Shown piece by piece: positions 31,236-42,108 of a stretch of DNA of 64,000 bases (within the stretch, counting starts at the first letter, position 1; the number at the start of each line of letters is the position of its first letter). Under the pieces are notes generated by a model. That model did no database searches and had not been told where the DNA came from. It worked only from the letters and a program-made list of their open reading frames with translations. A program made the position numbers and the translations under genes. This stretch comes from Absidia repens (lineage: Eukaryota; Mucoromycota; Mucoromycetes; Mucorales; Cunninghamellaceae): assembly GCA_002105175.1 (NCBI GenBank), contig MCGE01000050.1, positions 1 to 64,000 of the forward strand, given 5' to 3'.

Positions 31236-31628
31236 CTAAATATAATTGCCTTGAATGATATCTGTCCTGAGAATCCCTCGATTGCCATCACGGAACCGTA
31301 CCATCCAAAGACCGTCAGGCAGTTTGATGTAGAAATTCGAGTACGGAAAGCTATCGGGTTGACAATAGGTAGGGCTATATGGAGGAATGGACATCGGCGC
31401 CGGAGAGGTTGTGCGCTCTTCCAGTGTGGTCGTCTGTGGCCGTCGTTGTCTATTCGTTTTTTTGCTGTGATGATGGCGCTTGCGTGATAGTGATGATGAT
31501 GATGGTGGTGATGCTACTGCACGATGATAACTGATTGTTCTGAATGCATTCGATATTCTTCTCCAGAGTCGTTGCATGGGTTTCGTATCGGAAACGGTTG
31601 TGGTTGACCATGAATACGTAGCCAGCAT
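31236..31628 (-). CDS. Small basic protein of unknown function
   Basis: A 130-residue ORF starting MLATYSWSTTTVSDTKPM. The N-terminal half has RLWRRISNAFRTISYH followed by a Ser/Arg/His-rich, probably disordered region (SSSSLSRKRHHHSKKTNRQRR), then Pro-rich sequence. The last 35 residues look folded (FYIKLPDGLWMVRFRDGNRG, then ILRTDIIQGNYI). It ends near TATA-rich sequence. Upstream exons cannot be excluded because an AG (TATTTATAG) precedes the ATG by 5 bases. The family is not recognised; composition favours a real gene over chance. Confidence 0.45.
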   Translation of the reverse strand: MLATYSWSTTTVSDTKPMQRLWRRISNAFRTISYHRAVASPPSSSSLSRKRHHHSKKTNRQRRPQTTTLEERTTSPAPMSIPPYSPTYCQPDSFPYSNFYIKLPDGLWMVRFRDGNRGILRTDIIQGNYI

Positions 31629-32853
31629 GGTGTACTATAAATATAAGAAAAAAAGAGAGAAAAGAATAAAGAAGAGCAATAAGGCATCTCCTTCCGCAAG
31701 ATAAATATATGACACAAATCATAACTATTTTTTTGCACAGCACCTTTCCCCAACCCAAAAAAAAAAAAAAAAAAAAAAAGAAGAGTATGTAACATCACGT
31801 TTGGCGATAAGAAGGATAAATGATTGGTGAATGAATCCTGTATCACAGACCCACACTGTAATCTGCCATAATAATTGAACAATATTGAAAGACTTGTGCA
31901 ACATGCCACCACAAAAAAAAAAGAAAGTTGCCCCAAGCCGCGCCGGTGCATTGTTCACCGTCCAAACCAGCCCATTAAGATAAGGCGGCATTAAACAAAA
32001 AGTAAACGCCCGGAATATAAACACACACACACACACACCAAAAAAAACTCACTTTTCATTATGTCACTCCCTTTTTGACATCCCAAAATCCACCACGTCG
32101 GATATCCGAGAGGAACGCCCACGAAGGCGCCGCAAACGCACACACACTTTTTCGTTATCTATCTTACTACTCGAAAAAAAATCCAGTCCGACGGGTAATC
32201 GAAGCACAAGCCTGACCCTAAACCACATGGTATGTTTATTTTTTTTTATTCAGGACAGAGCGAGGGACGACCAAAAAAAAAAGGAACAGTGTTGGTTCGA
32301 GGTATAATAGATTGGGACTGAGCGGTGATTGAAATCGGTGGAGCCCCTTCCCTCCTCCTCACAAGGAGAGAGACGATGATGGAAATAAACTTGCAGAGTT
32401 TTAACCCCTCCTCAATCTTTAAATCCATGGTGGAGTTGATGTATCCGAACAAGGATTCCATTTTTTTAGGAGTCTTCACCCCGCACTGCCATGTTTTGTT
32501 TGTTGTTTGTTTTTTTTTGCTCCCCAAATATAAACCTCATCAAAAAAAGGGTAGCGGCGTTTCAATGACGGATCATGCACGACCACAGGATTCTTTTTTT
32601 ATTTGTTTGAATTGCATAAAAAAAAAAGGGAGAGGGGGAGGAAAAAAAGGGGGGGCAGGGGAATAGATGGGTTTAAGAAAAAAAAAAAAAAAAAAAGACA
32701 ATGGGGTTTATCTCTCCAGGAGATGTGAATAAAAAAAGAAAGTAAAACGTAAAAAGAGGTATCATCATGAGGTAGTATGTAATGGGTGAGAGATATATAT
32801 ATATAAAAATAAAATAAAAAATCTACAACTGTACAAGTACATTGATCATCAAT
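31629..32853. other. Intergenic, low complexity
   Basis: It contains several A runs (31758-31779, 32679-32695), CA repeats (about 32021-32038) and purine-rich tracts (32620-32660). No frame beyond chance was found on either strand. Confidence 0.5.
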
Positions 32854-33576
32854 TCATTCGGACGTCTATTTTACATACAACAAACCGGTTTTTTTTTTTT
32901 TTGAGGGATTAGTAAAAAAAAAAAAAAAAAAAAAAAAGCCCCCACTCTTTTACTTTCCAACGTTTATTTATTACCTTTGTTCTTTTTATTCTTCTTGAGC
33001 TGGAGAGATCGTTGATGGTCATGTAGCAATGGCGATGGTTCAATGCATGGACAACGTGATCGTCGGTTTGGCGTTTGAGTCGCATCAGATGATCATGTTC
33101 CTGCTCCAGAGCTAAGTTATGCTTCCGCATCGTTACGAGGCGGTGTTTCAATTCGAGCTGTTGTTGCTGCTTCTGCTGCGGGGAGGCCGCATCCTTACCA
33201 CTAAAGAAAAAAGGTGAGTGAGTCTTTCTCGTCTTTTCTCTCTCGAGTCCTTTTTTTTTCAGAAAGCATCACTTTACATCCATCGAACATGGTTTTTTGA
33301 GTTTTTTTCAATCAAGCGGATGCCTTCCAAGACATTGGTGATATCATAAATACGACGTTTTTGAACCTTGAGTTGTTTGGCGGCCGCATTTAAATCCAAA
33401 TCCCCATGACGACTGGCTTTCAACAAGGCAATGAATTTTTTGGTCAATAAGCCCAAGGATGAATCGTATCGACTATTGCTAGTACTACTAACATTACTGT
33501 TATTGTTTTGGTGGAAAGACGTTGTACTGCTTGTGGTGGTCGTGGTAGTGAGTAAGAGTGAAGTACTACGAGGCAT
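32854..33576 (-). CDS. Compact E2F-family transcription factor
   Basis: Three exons on the minus strand: 33576-33278, 33200-32975 and 32865-32854, totalling 537 bases (178 aa). The last intron has a TACTAATC branch-point-like sequence and its 3' exon is only four codons including the stop, so that part is less certain. Residues 36-99 form the E2F winged-helix DNA-binding domain, with [14 protein letters not shown], the DNA-contacting [13 protein letters not shown] (about 74-86) and [10 protein letters not shown] leucine-rich coiled-coil follows ([20 protein letters not shown]) and then HCYMTINDL, equivalent to the YVTYQDI that starts the marked box in animal E2Fs. The rest of the marked box and any activation domain are missing. 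It is expected to act in the nucleus on cell-cycle genes, with a DP-like partner (family knowledge). Confidence 0.85.
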
Positions 33577-35040
33577 GATTAGGATATTCCAAAAAAAAAA
33601 AAAAGATAAAGTGAAAGAAAACACCCAAAAAAACAACAACAGAGAAAGATGAGGGCTTTTTATAGTTATCGATCATCTATCTATTTTCAACATGCAATGT
33701 TGTTTCACTGCACGGACCGACCCCATAGCTTCTTTTAGGAAATAAACCTCCACCGCTTTTCCCCCCTGAATAAGATGGAAAGGAGACAAAACGAACAAAC
33801 CGGATTGGGCGGTCAACCGCAACCTCCTTCCCTTCTCTCTTTCACTTTTCTTCTTTCCCCAAAACAATCAGTTCTTTTTACAATTCTTTTTCTTCTTTTT
33901 GATGGTGGTGGTGGTGTTGACGTTGACTCCTTTTACAGAATCATGCTGTCGTCACATGTTATGTGTGTGTGTGTCCTTTTTTTTTTTTTTGAAAGAATTG
34001 GGTGAAAAGGTTGGCAAGGTAAGAGTAGGCGGGCAGGTACCCAAAAAAAAAAAATATCTAAAAACAACAACAAAAACGCATACTGCATACATGTGATCTA
34101 ATTTGGTATAATAAGTTGATTTCATCTTGATTTTATTTATTTTATCTATTTAAAAAAGGAAGGTGGATAATATCATATAAAAGAGGGAGAGGTGGAGCAA
34201 GGGAATTCTAATCTAATATGGAAGGAGAGAACTAGTCTACATACTATGGCCTACATCTTTTTTTTCTACATTCTACAACATCACCTTTCAGGTTTGTTTG
34301 GCTACATATTTACCTAATCTACCACTTGATCCGTAAAGTGAATTGTGTTCCGGAGGAGGAAGGGAAGGAGAACAGAACGGGATAGAGTAATAAACAAATC
34401 ACCAGTTCCTAAAATACAAACAAATAAACATTCGTCACTGCAAAAGGCGGGTTCACTTTGTCCGACCTGTATGTTTCTTTTGTTGGTTGGCGTTTCAGTC
34501 ACACACACACACACAGGTTTTTTGTTTTTTTTTTCCCCACACCCCACATTTTTATTTTTATTTTATATCAACATTTACCCAGCCAAAAAAAAAAAAAAGG
34601 ACGAATCCACAAGCCAAAACTGTTTCAACAATGGTTCGTCTATTCCTTTTGATTCAATCGCCATGCTTCCATTAAACGTTTGCTGTGCACACCCTTTGGT
34701 TGTTTTCTGAATCGATTCTCTCCTTGGGGGCACTCCATCGTCGTGAGACTACTCCTATAATTCAAAAGGATAAATGCTAGTTTCGTATTGTATTTTTCTT
34801 TTTTTTCCCATTCGTCGACTCCCCCTCCCTTCCCCTCTCCCTCTCCCCTATTTTACTGCACAAAAAAGAGTCAAAATCTATCGCAAGTTCAAAAAAAGTC
34901 GTAGCCAATAGTAAACGCGGCAAGGAACGGCTGTTTTTGTGTGTGTGTACTACAGAACACACCCTATATGAAATGAATAACCGTGTGAATGCAATGTCTC
35001 CTTGTGTACCTTTTTTTTTTTGGTCGTTACTTTATCTGTA
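33577..35040. other. Intergenic region
   Basis: No gene recognised. CT-rich tracts (33830-33860, 34820-34850), CA/GT microsatellites (33962-33974, 34500-34515) and A/T runs make up most of it. Open frames here are Phe/Lys-rich products of those runs. Confidence 0.5.
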
Positions 35041-35355
35041 AAGCCAAACACCATACACCAATGCATAGGATACAATTTTGAAAGCGTATCCATCCGTCAC
35101 AGTGCTTGTTTTTTTTTCTGCTGTAGTTGTATTAGAGACGGAGGATGTCTGTGGTTTGTTCAGAAGCCCCTGTCCCGCAGTAGGAACATCAGAAAATATG
35201 TCATATTATCCACTGTAACCAAGCTTTTGTCCTTGTTCCATTGTGTGGCAACCCGCCCCCCGTCCCCCATCCTGTTTGAGTCGAGAGTAAAAAGTCCCAT
35301 CATGTTGAATGAGTTGTCTATAACCATATTCCTGTTGATTGTGCGTGATGACTAG
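35041..35355 (-). other. Possible decayed coding stretch
   Basis: One minus-strand frame gives coding-like sequence (QEYGYRQLIQHDGTFYSRLK, then DIFSDVPTAGQGLLNKPQTS) interrupted by one TAA near 35210. A second minus-strand frame at 35848-35666 (MPLLKRMTFSNGRPSPAHYG and on) could be an upstream exon. No family recognised. It may be a pseudogene or chance. Confidence 0.2.
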
Positions 35356-36030
35356 AATAGATAGATAAAAGTGTTGGTTGGCAATAAAATATGTAAAAAG
35401 CGCAGGGAGGAGATGAAGATTTTACGTGACAATAGAATTATCGTCAGATAGTCTGGGTCATGTCAGGTGGAATGAGTAAAAGAGGATGAATAGCCCCAGG
35501 TAAAGGGGTCGTGTGTTTCTCTCTCTGGTCCGTCTATCCATAACGACAACACAAACAGCGTTTGTTGTGAATAAATCAACACAATAAAAAAAAAAAAAAG
35601 GTGGAGAGAGAAAAAAAGCAAAGTTCGTTGAATTTGTAAAAAATAAATAAATAATAAATAGTCAAATCCACCGATAAGAGAGAGACCATCTTGACGATGA
35701 ACGTAACGTCCCTGCAGGTACTTTGGAGCGGAGACTCAAGGGCTCCACGACTTTTCTTTTACAAGAATCACCTGATATTGTATCTCCATAATGTGCGGGT
35801 GAGGGACGGCCATTGGAGAATGTCATTCTTTTTAACAATGGCATATTTAAAAAACAAACCTCTTTTAGTTTTTTAGTACAGCAATTACCTGCATGGCAAT
35901 ACAAATTATTACATATGCAAAAATAAAAAAAACACAGTTTATCCAGTCTAGAGAAGGCAGGTTGCCAGTACAACCAACGTGGATTCACATGAATGATACA
36001 AGACAATGGGTGGGAGGTAAATAGGTCCAA

Positions 36031-36660
36031 ATACCATGTTCAGTGGGGCCAAAACTGTCAAATCATGCACATGTGATGCCTCAGGGGAGAAGGACAAGTG
36101 TGCAGGCTCTGAGAAATAAAGTTAGAGAGCAGTGTAAAAATATACTTCAGCGCCAACTACAAGCACAGAACAACTTCAGGTTATTTGTACGGTCAGTTGA
36201 GCAGAAACGTGGTTATCTTTGATGGTCAGTGGCCTAAGACCGTCTACTAGTTCATGGAAAATAAGAGAAAGGGGAGAAAGGGCGGGACGAGAAAATAGAG
36301 AATAGTAGATGAACTAGAGAGATCGAGTATTTGTTAGGACACTCCACAAAACAGTTACAATAACGAATAGTAGATTACTGACAAATGGATCAGATGATAG
36401 GTCATAAAAAAAAGGGACTTTATTTACTGATGCATATTGGTACATACTAAAACTGAAAACGAGAACTTTATTATAGTAAGGGATGGAATGAAGAGATCTA
36501 TTGGATGAAGCATGAGGGAGAAGATCAGTGGTGAGATTTGAAGAATGGTCGCTACTAATATAAAGAAACCATTGTAAACGGGCTAGCTAAAATAATGTAC
36601 ATGGAATGCGAAAGACAAAAATGGAAAACATCAGACTAAAAAGACATATTTTTCATTAAA
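36031..36660. other. Gene-free stretch
   Basis: No ORF or named repeat is seen. The text resembles 46260-46860 and 53900-54400 in having GAGAGACTA, TTATTGAAGTA and similar short phrases, apparently older flanks of repeat R. Confidence 0.4.
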
Positions 36661-36667
36661 ACAAGTA

Positions 36668-36905
36668 AAACGAAGATATGTTTTATTGAAATATAGAGCC
36701 AAACTATGAGCAAACTAACGCTAAACTAAGCTAATGGAGACTCCAAAACAGTAAACTAAGGTTGGTCCCAAATCCTGATTTCAAAATGAAAGGGTTTACC
36801 CATGGATGTTTGTATTGCATTTTTCAAAATGCCCCTAATTCACTTTCTAACCACTGATCCAAGTTTTCCAATGTCTCATTCAAGGTTTCCAGTAAAGATG
36901 ATAGG
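36668..36905 (-). repeat. Dispersed repeat R, copy c
   Basis: Core TCAAAATGAAAGGGTTTACC at about 36780. Read on the minus strand it follows a polypyrimidine tract ending TTTTCAG and opens a frame LLETLNETLENLDQWLESEL ending in a stop after GAF. Confidence 0.65.
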
Positions 36906-37107
36906 ACTGAAAAAAAAGGGGAAAGGAAAGGGAAAGAAATAAAAAAAAAAATGAATAGGAAAACCAAAGCCTGGCGGAGTGTGAATAATACAACCGACTT
37001 ATCTTTTTTCCGCAGAATCGAGAAGCATGACAGACCCCATTTCAGAGATAGGACCGTCATTGATATTCATTTACTATATTAAAAAATTTCACTGTAGGAA
37101 ACTAATA

Positions 37108-37113
<6 letters not shown>

Positions 37114-37171
<58 letters not shown>
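37114..37171. repeat. 58-base A homopolymer
   Basis: An unbroken run of 58 A just upstream of the truncated HET gene. The length should be treated cautiously, as such runs are error-prone. Confidence 0.85.
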
Positions 37172-37173
<2 letters not shown>

Positions 37174-37301
37174 AAACATTGTTTAGGCTTGTTCCTTTGT
37201 TCAAAGCCAAGTCGCATATGCAAACGACTTTGTATTACGTTGTATGCCTATTGATATTTTCAAACACTCTTATTCTTCAAGTTTATTTTTCCAACATTGC
37301 C

Positions 37302-38357
37302 ATGACGAACGAAGGCCACGTAGAACAAATCTCGAAAGGTATGTCACTCTCCTCTGTCTTTAATTTCTTCATAAAAAAAATATTTATGGACATGACTCCA
37401 CTGCTCTGCTCTCCTTGTCATTTATATATATATATATATATAATTATATATGGTAGACGACACTCAGCAGCAGCAGGAACAGCCATTTCAAATTGTCCTT
37501 GTCGACATAACTAAGGCCTTGAAAGACAAAAAAGTACAATGCGTTGAAATACCACTCGGAGGAAATACAGTACTTAGCTTTTGTAGCATTGTCTTATCGT
37601 TGGGGTGAATTAAATGAAACCACCTTTGACACACATCTTGGCTATTTGGGCATTCTACCACGTCATTTTGATTTGGATGATTTGTATTACCTATGCCTTA
37701 TGATGACGAACAAACCAGATCTAAATGACGTCCATTATGTGTGGGTGGATGCGATTTGTGTGGATCAAACCAACTACGAACAAACGAAAAGCCCAAGATT
37801 CATCGCATGTCCGACATTTACGAAAAAAGTCATTTCTATTTTGGCTGTCCCTGATCTTTCACATACAGCACTTGTGACGCATCTCAGAAGCCAATTTTGA
37901 AATTTTATGGAATATTAAAAAGCTCCACTATCTGTTGGGAAAAACTTCAATCTTGATCCTACATAGATTGTCCATACAACAATGAATTTAACGACACATT
38001 CACCATTACACTCTATTATAAACATGACGTCCACCTGTACTACCGCTGCACGTAAAAGAAGAAGAAAAAGAAACAAACAAATGCCCTTATTATTCCACAG
38101 TAGCCAGTGCAAAAAAAAAAAAAAAAAAATTATTCAAACGTGATCATCATGATCGATCCACGATGATGGATATTGTACCTATCTCCGCTATTAAAGAGAG
38201 AGGGAGAGCCGGGATGAGTCACAATGGCTTTACCATTCAATTGATTGGAAGTTTTGCCAAAACCAAATGGCTATTGTCGAATGAATTTTTTGACAATATT
38301 GAATGGGAAATGCCACAACAAATAACAAAGAATAGTATCAGCTTCAATATTTTTTGA
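37302..38357 (+). pseudogene. Truncated HET-domain gene, paralogue of the 47.6 kb gene
   Basis: Same structure as the gene at 47587-49805: a short first exon (MTNEGHVEQISK), a GTATGT donor, an intron of ~120 bases with a TA-repeat, and a second exon starting with QQQEQPFQIVLVDI. The HET core is there (FVALSYRWGELNETT; VWVDAICVDQTN), but a frameshift separates it from the N-terminus (about 37545-37580), and after VPDLSH (about 37860) the frame breaks. Most of the middle is missing. Pieces of the C-terminal part return: DTFTITLYYKHDV (near 38010) and IQLIGSFAKTKWLLSNEFFD (about 38240-38300), ending with a stop at 38357. Loss of about 350 codons makes it a pseudogene. Confidence 0.85.
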
Positions 38358-38582
38358 CAGTAAATGGATCATAATATCAATGATTGAAGAAATACGAAAT
38401 TTTTTTATTTTGTTCTATCTTTACTCCTGCCAGCATTTATTTCCCATGCTTCAAAATACAAAATCATTCAATGATATTGAATTTGACAGTGACCATAGTG
38501 TCACCATGAACACTTTGAACCTTGAACCTTGCCTCTATGTCTAGTATTGGTGGTGTAAACACTAGTGTGATGGGTGGATTCG

Positions 38583-38645
38583 AGGGCTACGCTCTTTGAT
38601 AGAATTTATTTGATTGAGAATTTTGTAGAAAACAAATGGTTACCC
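38583..38645 (+). pseudogene. Relic of a HET-gene 3' end
   Basis: One frame gives IENFVENKWLP, matching MGSFAENKWLL from the end of the intact HET gene (about 49695-49725). Only this fragment is recognisable. Confidence 0.4.
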
Positions 38646-38814
38646 TTATCCTTTTTTTTTTTTATTTTTTTACACATATCAAATTTTCTGAGGTAACAAC
38701 AAATACACTATACAAGTTTAGGGGTTTTTTTTTTCACACACTCACACATATATGTACATGTACACCTCTACCTACATTCAACAAAGCAAACCAAACATAT
38801 GATAGAGAGACTAG

Positions 38815-39075
38815 TAATAAAAAAGGGCAAGATACATTTTATTTGGGTGTAGATATAAAACAATTACAACTAAAACTAAGCTAAGCTAATAGCTGTTCTA
38901 TCACAACAATCTCGGAGAGAAGGTTAATCTGATCGTCATGGACCCCTGAATTTAAAATGAAAGCGTTTCCTCATGATGTTCGTTTTACATTTTCTAAGGC
39001 GCCCCTAATTCATGTTCTAATTACTAATCCAAGTTCATCGATACCTTAAAGATTTCCAGTAAGTTGATGGACTGA
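38815..39075 (-). repeat. Dispersed repeat R, copy d
   Basis: Core AAAATGAAAGCGTTTCCTC near 38957, with the flanking CTAAGCTAAGCTAATAG. The minus-strand frame LLEIFKVSMNLD...LEHELGA matches copy c. Confidence 0.6.
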
Positions 39076-39669
39076 AAAAAAGAAAAGAAAAGGAAAGAGA
39101 AAGAAAAAGAAAAAAAGGGGGGTGAAGGAAAAATAGAAAACCATGTGTGCGGCGTTTGAATATTCTAGTAAGAAAAAAGGGTTAGCCTGATATGCTTGCT
39201 AGGACACCTCAACATCCATTTATACTACCTTTTCCTTGTTCAGCCAAGTCAATGATTCAAATGGGTTGATTCCAAGTAGAAAAAATAGCATCTATATCGT
39301 ATTTTGCCGACATTATTAAAAATACAAAGAAAACGAATGAATGGGCCATATGTTATGATTTTGATCAGGTTCCCCCAGTGGATGCAGGGAGGGCGTTTGC
39401 ATATAGACTTTTTTTTAGGACCCTACTTTAATTCCTAAATTGATCATCCCAGATCCTGGGTGCGAGTTCGACAACCATACCCCTCCCACCCGAAAAAAAA
39501 TGCGGAATGTGAAAAAACATCAGGGGTCACAAAATTTAGTCAGATACAGGCTAAAATTTTTTGATCTAGGCGCGGCAGAGGCATACCATGAAATGCTTTT
39601 CTCCAATGTAAACGGTCTGCACAGTAGCGTTAAGAACTGACTGAGTCTCTGGTTCGTATCAAATATTAT

Positions 39670-39715
39670 TTTTCTCTTTATTTGTTTGGGAGTTTTGTAG
39701 TAGAAAATAAATGGC
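39670..39715 (+). pseudogene. Second relic of a HET-gene 3' end
   Basis: One frame reads LFGSFVVENKWLM, matching the MGSFAENKWLL motif of the gene at 47587-49805. No other part of the gene is seen nearby. Confidence 0.4.
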
Positions 39716-39861
39716 TAATGTGTCAATTTGGTCTAGGTTTTTAACCCGCCGCAATGGGATTACTACACCACTGATGATTGTAGGTCCGTTTTTAATATCT
39801 ATTGAAATGAATGGGTGTTCTTTACAATAATGGTGCAACTCAATCAATAAATCGCACGTGT

Positions 39862-39894
<33 letters not shown>

Positions 39895-40375
39895 GAAAGA
39901 CAGCAACAGTCTTCATCGAAATGCTATGACAAAGGATGAATGTCTTTATTTCACCTTTTTTTTTCTGGGCAAAGCCAATAAAGTAAACATCATCAGTTTG
40001 GTGGGTGAAAATAACAAACATCCAGCAAATACAGTAGACACATTATAGAAAGATGAATAACACTCGGAGTTTCTTTATTTGTAATATTATATATATATAT
40101 ATATATATGTATTATACAAGAGTGAATAGAATGAATAGGGATCCCTATGAAGAGTCCAGCTATTGTAACCTTGAATTCCAGTGCATCACTTTTCACTCGC
40201 CAACAGAGCTCTTAAAGATGCATACTATATCATTCTAAATTTAAAATAAGTATGACAGTATGAAAATATATTACTCAACATCAACCCCACCTCGTGTTGT
40301 TTTCTTCTTTTCTTGCACGCCATTGTATACCCGTTCAACATGACAAAACTAAAAACGTATGAGAGAGGCGAATAA

Positions 40376-40640
40376 CAAAAAGACAAATCAACCATTTTAT
40401 TCAGATGAGGATACAAACTAACTGTTAAGATAAGCTAATGAAGGGTTGCTAATACTAATCCATTAGATGAAGGGTCATCAATGGCAGGTTCCAAATCACG
40501 AATCCAAAAATGAAAGGGTTTCCCCATGCGTGTTTGTATTACGTTTTTCAAAACGTCCCTGATTCACATTCTAACCCACTAATCCAAGGTCATCAGTATT
40601 TCAATTGAGACTTTTTACTGAAGATGAAGGTTTAAAATGA
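40376..40640 (-). repeat. Dispersed repeat R, copy e
   Basis: Core AAAATGAAAGGGTTTCCCCA at about 40507, with a TTTTATTCAGAT end near 40397 (AATAAA on the minus strand) and a purine-rich flank after 40640. Confidence 0.65.
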
Positions 40641-40761
40641 AAAAAGAGAAAGAGCGGAAAAAGGAGAAATGTGCGAAAAAATTGGGAAAATCATGGGCAG
40701 CGGCATTTGAATATTTTCATCCTTCCATTTTTTGGTCTGATTTCAATGAACAATTGTCGTA

Positions 40762-42081
40762 GAACCTTGCACGGAAAACGCACGCTTTTTAAAATGCCGA
40801 TGATTTTTGTATTTTTTTTTATTGATTTATGTCGGTTTAATCATTGATTACTGGAGATATAAAAAAGAGGAATAAAAACTTTTAATGTACAAAAAGGTAT
40901 GCTCATGAGCTTTTTATTGATGTAAAATATATATATATATATTGAGATAAAAAAAAGACATCTACCAACGGGTACTCATTCCCTTTGCATTAATGACAGC
41001 CATAATCCTTTCAGACATGGAATCGATGAGACCATTGAACTTTTCTGGCGTAATTGAGTTCCAACAATTAATTATGGCATTTTCATATTGTTCAATGCCC
41101 ATGTATGGTGATGATTGCTTGTGCGCTTTAATTTTCATCTTTTACCAAAGATTTTCAATCGGATTCAAATCTGGAGACATCGCCGGCCAAACCATTTTCA
41201 CAATCCCCTTGTTTTCGAGCCAACGTCTAGGAGCAAGACTTCGATGAATTGGTGCTCCATCTTCCATCAAAATCATGTCGTTGTTTTCGGTCCAAAACGT
41301 TCCAGGGGACCCTCATAGATCTGATCTACGTACGCCTTGGCAGTAATCCGACATTTTTTTCCATCTGTCGTCTTTCGCTTGAAAACTCCCAATTGAGTCT
41401 TCTTTCCATACATGATGCCGCCCCAAACCACTTGTTACTTCTAAATGTAGGAAAAAGGCAGGCAATACTGTACTTTTCCGCGACAGTTCTATAGCCGTGA
41501 GGACGACGGTATGCTTTACCACTTTCGAAGCTTGCTTCATCTGTCCATAGCACCTTCCTCCATTGTTCCTTGGTCCAGTCCTTGTGCTCTTTGGCAAACT
41601 TCAACCTTGCTGCAATATGCTTGTCGTTTAGGAAGGTTCTTTCCTTGCCACTCTGCAGAATATCCCCATGGATCTCAAGACACCTACGTAATGTTGCCTC
41701 ATGGACATTGACCACCATTAGCTTCTTAATGTCGCTAAGGTTTCCTCGTCATTCTTCGTGCACAAGCTTCTTCAGGTACCGAGCGTTGCGTGGTGTAAGC
41801 TTTTTTTGGCCTCCAGAAACCTTCTTTCGTTCGTAGCTTCCTGTTTGTTAGAACCTCGTTATTGTCCGAGAAATCGTGGTGCGATTAACTTGGAGCTTTA
41901 ATGCAATTTCTGTGTTATTTAAACCAGCTGCCTGCGCCGTTTGGGTAGGTATTAAAGTTCTAGTTTGCAAAAAGAATAATAATTTGCGTTGCCCAGGAGA
42001 CGTACAGGTGGGTTTTTAATGGACTGGTTTTGGATAGTTCAAGTCGGCATTTGAAAAGCGTACGTTTTCCATGCAAGGTTA
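40762..42081 (-). mobile_element. Tc1/mariner element, decayed (copy 1)
   Basis: Inverted ends are readable: ACCTTGCACGGAAAACGCAC (from about 40764) and, at about 42043-42079, the reverse complement of ACCTTGCATGGAAAACGTAC. TA dinucleotides flank both ends. The interior carries a broken transposase on the minus strand. Confidence 0.8.
40970..41960 (-). pseudogene. Tc1-type transposase, decayed (copy 1)
   Basis: Recognisable parts on the minus strand: a helix-turn-helix region (about 41960-41850), ARLKFAKEHKDWTKEQWRKV (about 41610-41560), VLWTDEASFE with the first catalytic Asp, a segment equivalent to EDGAPIHRS (about 41260-41235) and one matching SPDLNPIENLW (about 41180-41150). Frames change several times (near 41470, 41330 and 41300), so it is inactive. 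Sequence differs considerably from the neighbouring copy. Confidence 0.8.
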
Positions 42082-42082
42082 C

Positions 42083-42108
42083 TGTACTGTACTGTACAGT
42101 ACAGTACA
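42083..42108. repeat. 26 bp perfect palindrome at the element junction
   Basis: TGTACTGTACTGT followed by its exact reverse complement. It lies where the two Tc1 elements abut and consists of CAGTA/TACTG pentamers, the same units that form the far end of copy 2 (43445-43466). Confidence 0.9.

Noticed and set aside
31514..32036. Phe-rich ORFs on the minus strand
   Set aside because: Composition comes from A/T runs (for example 31758-31779), with no domain.
32246..32666. Overlapping ORFs on both strands
   Set aside because: No domain, start context or composition supports either. The text is purine-rich low complexity.
34345..34710. 121-codon plus-strand ORF
   Set aside because: It runs through CA and A repeats and has a different character in each part. 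No sign of selection.
42083..42108. Palindrome as a transcription terminator
   Set aside because: It lies at the junction of two transposons and is made of their terminal pentamers, which explains it.
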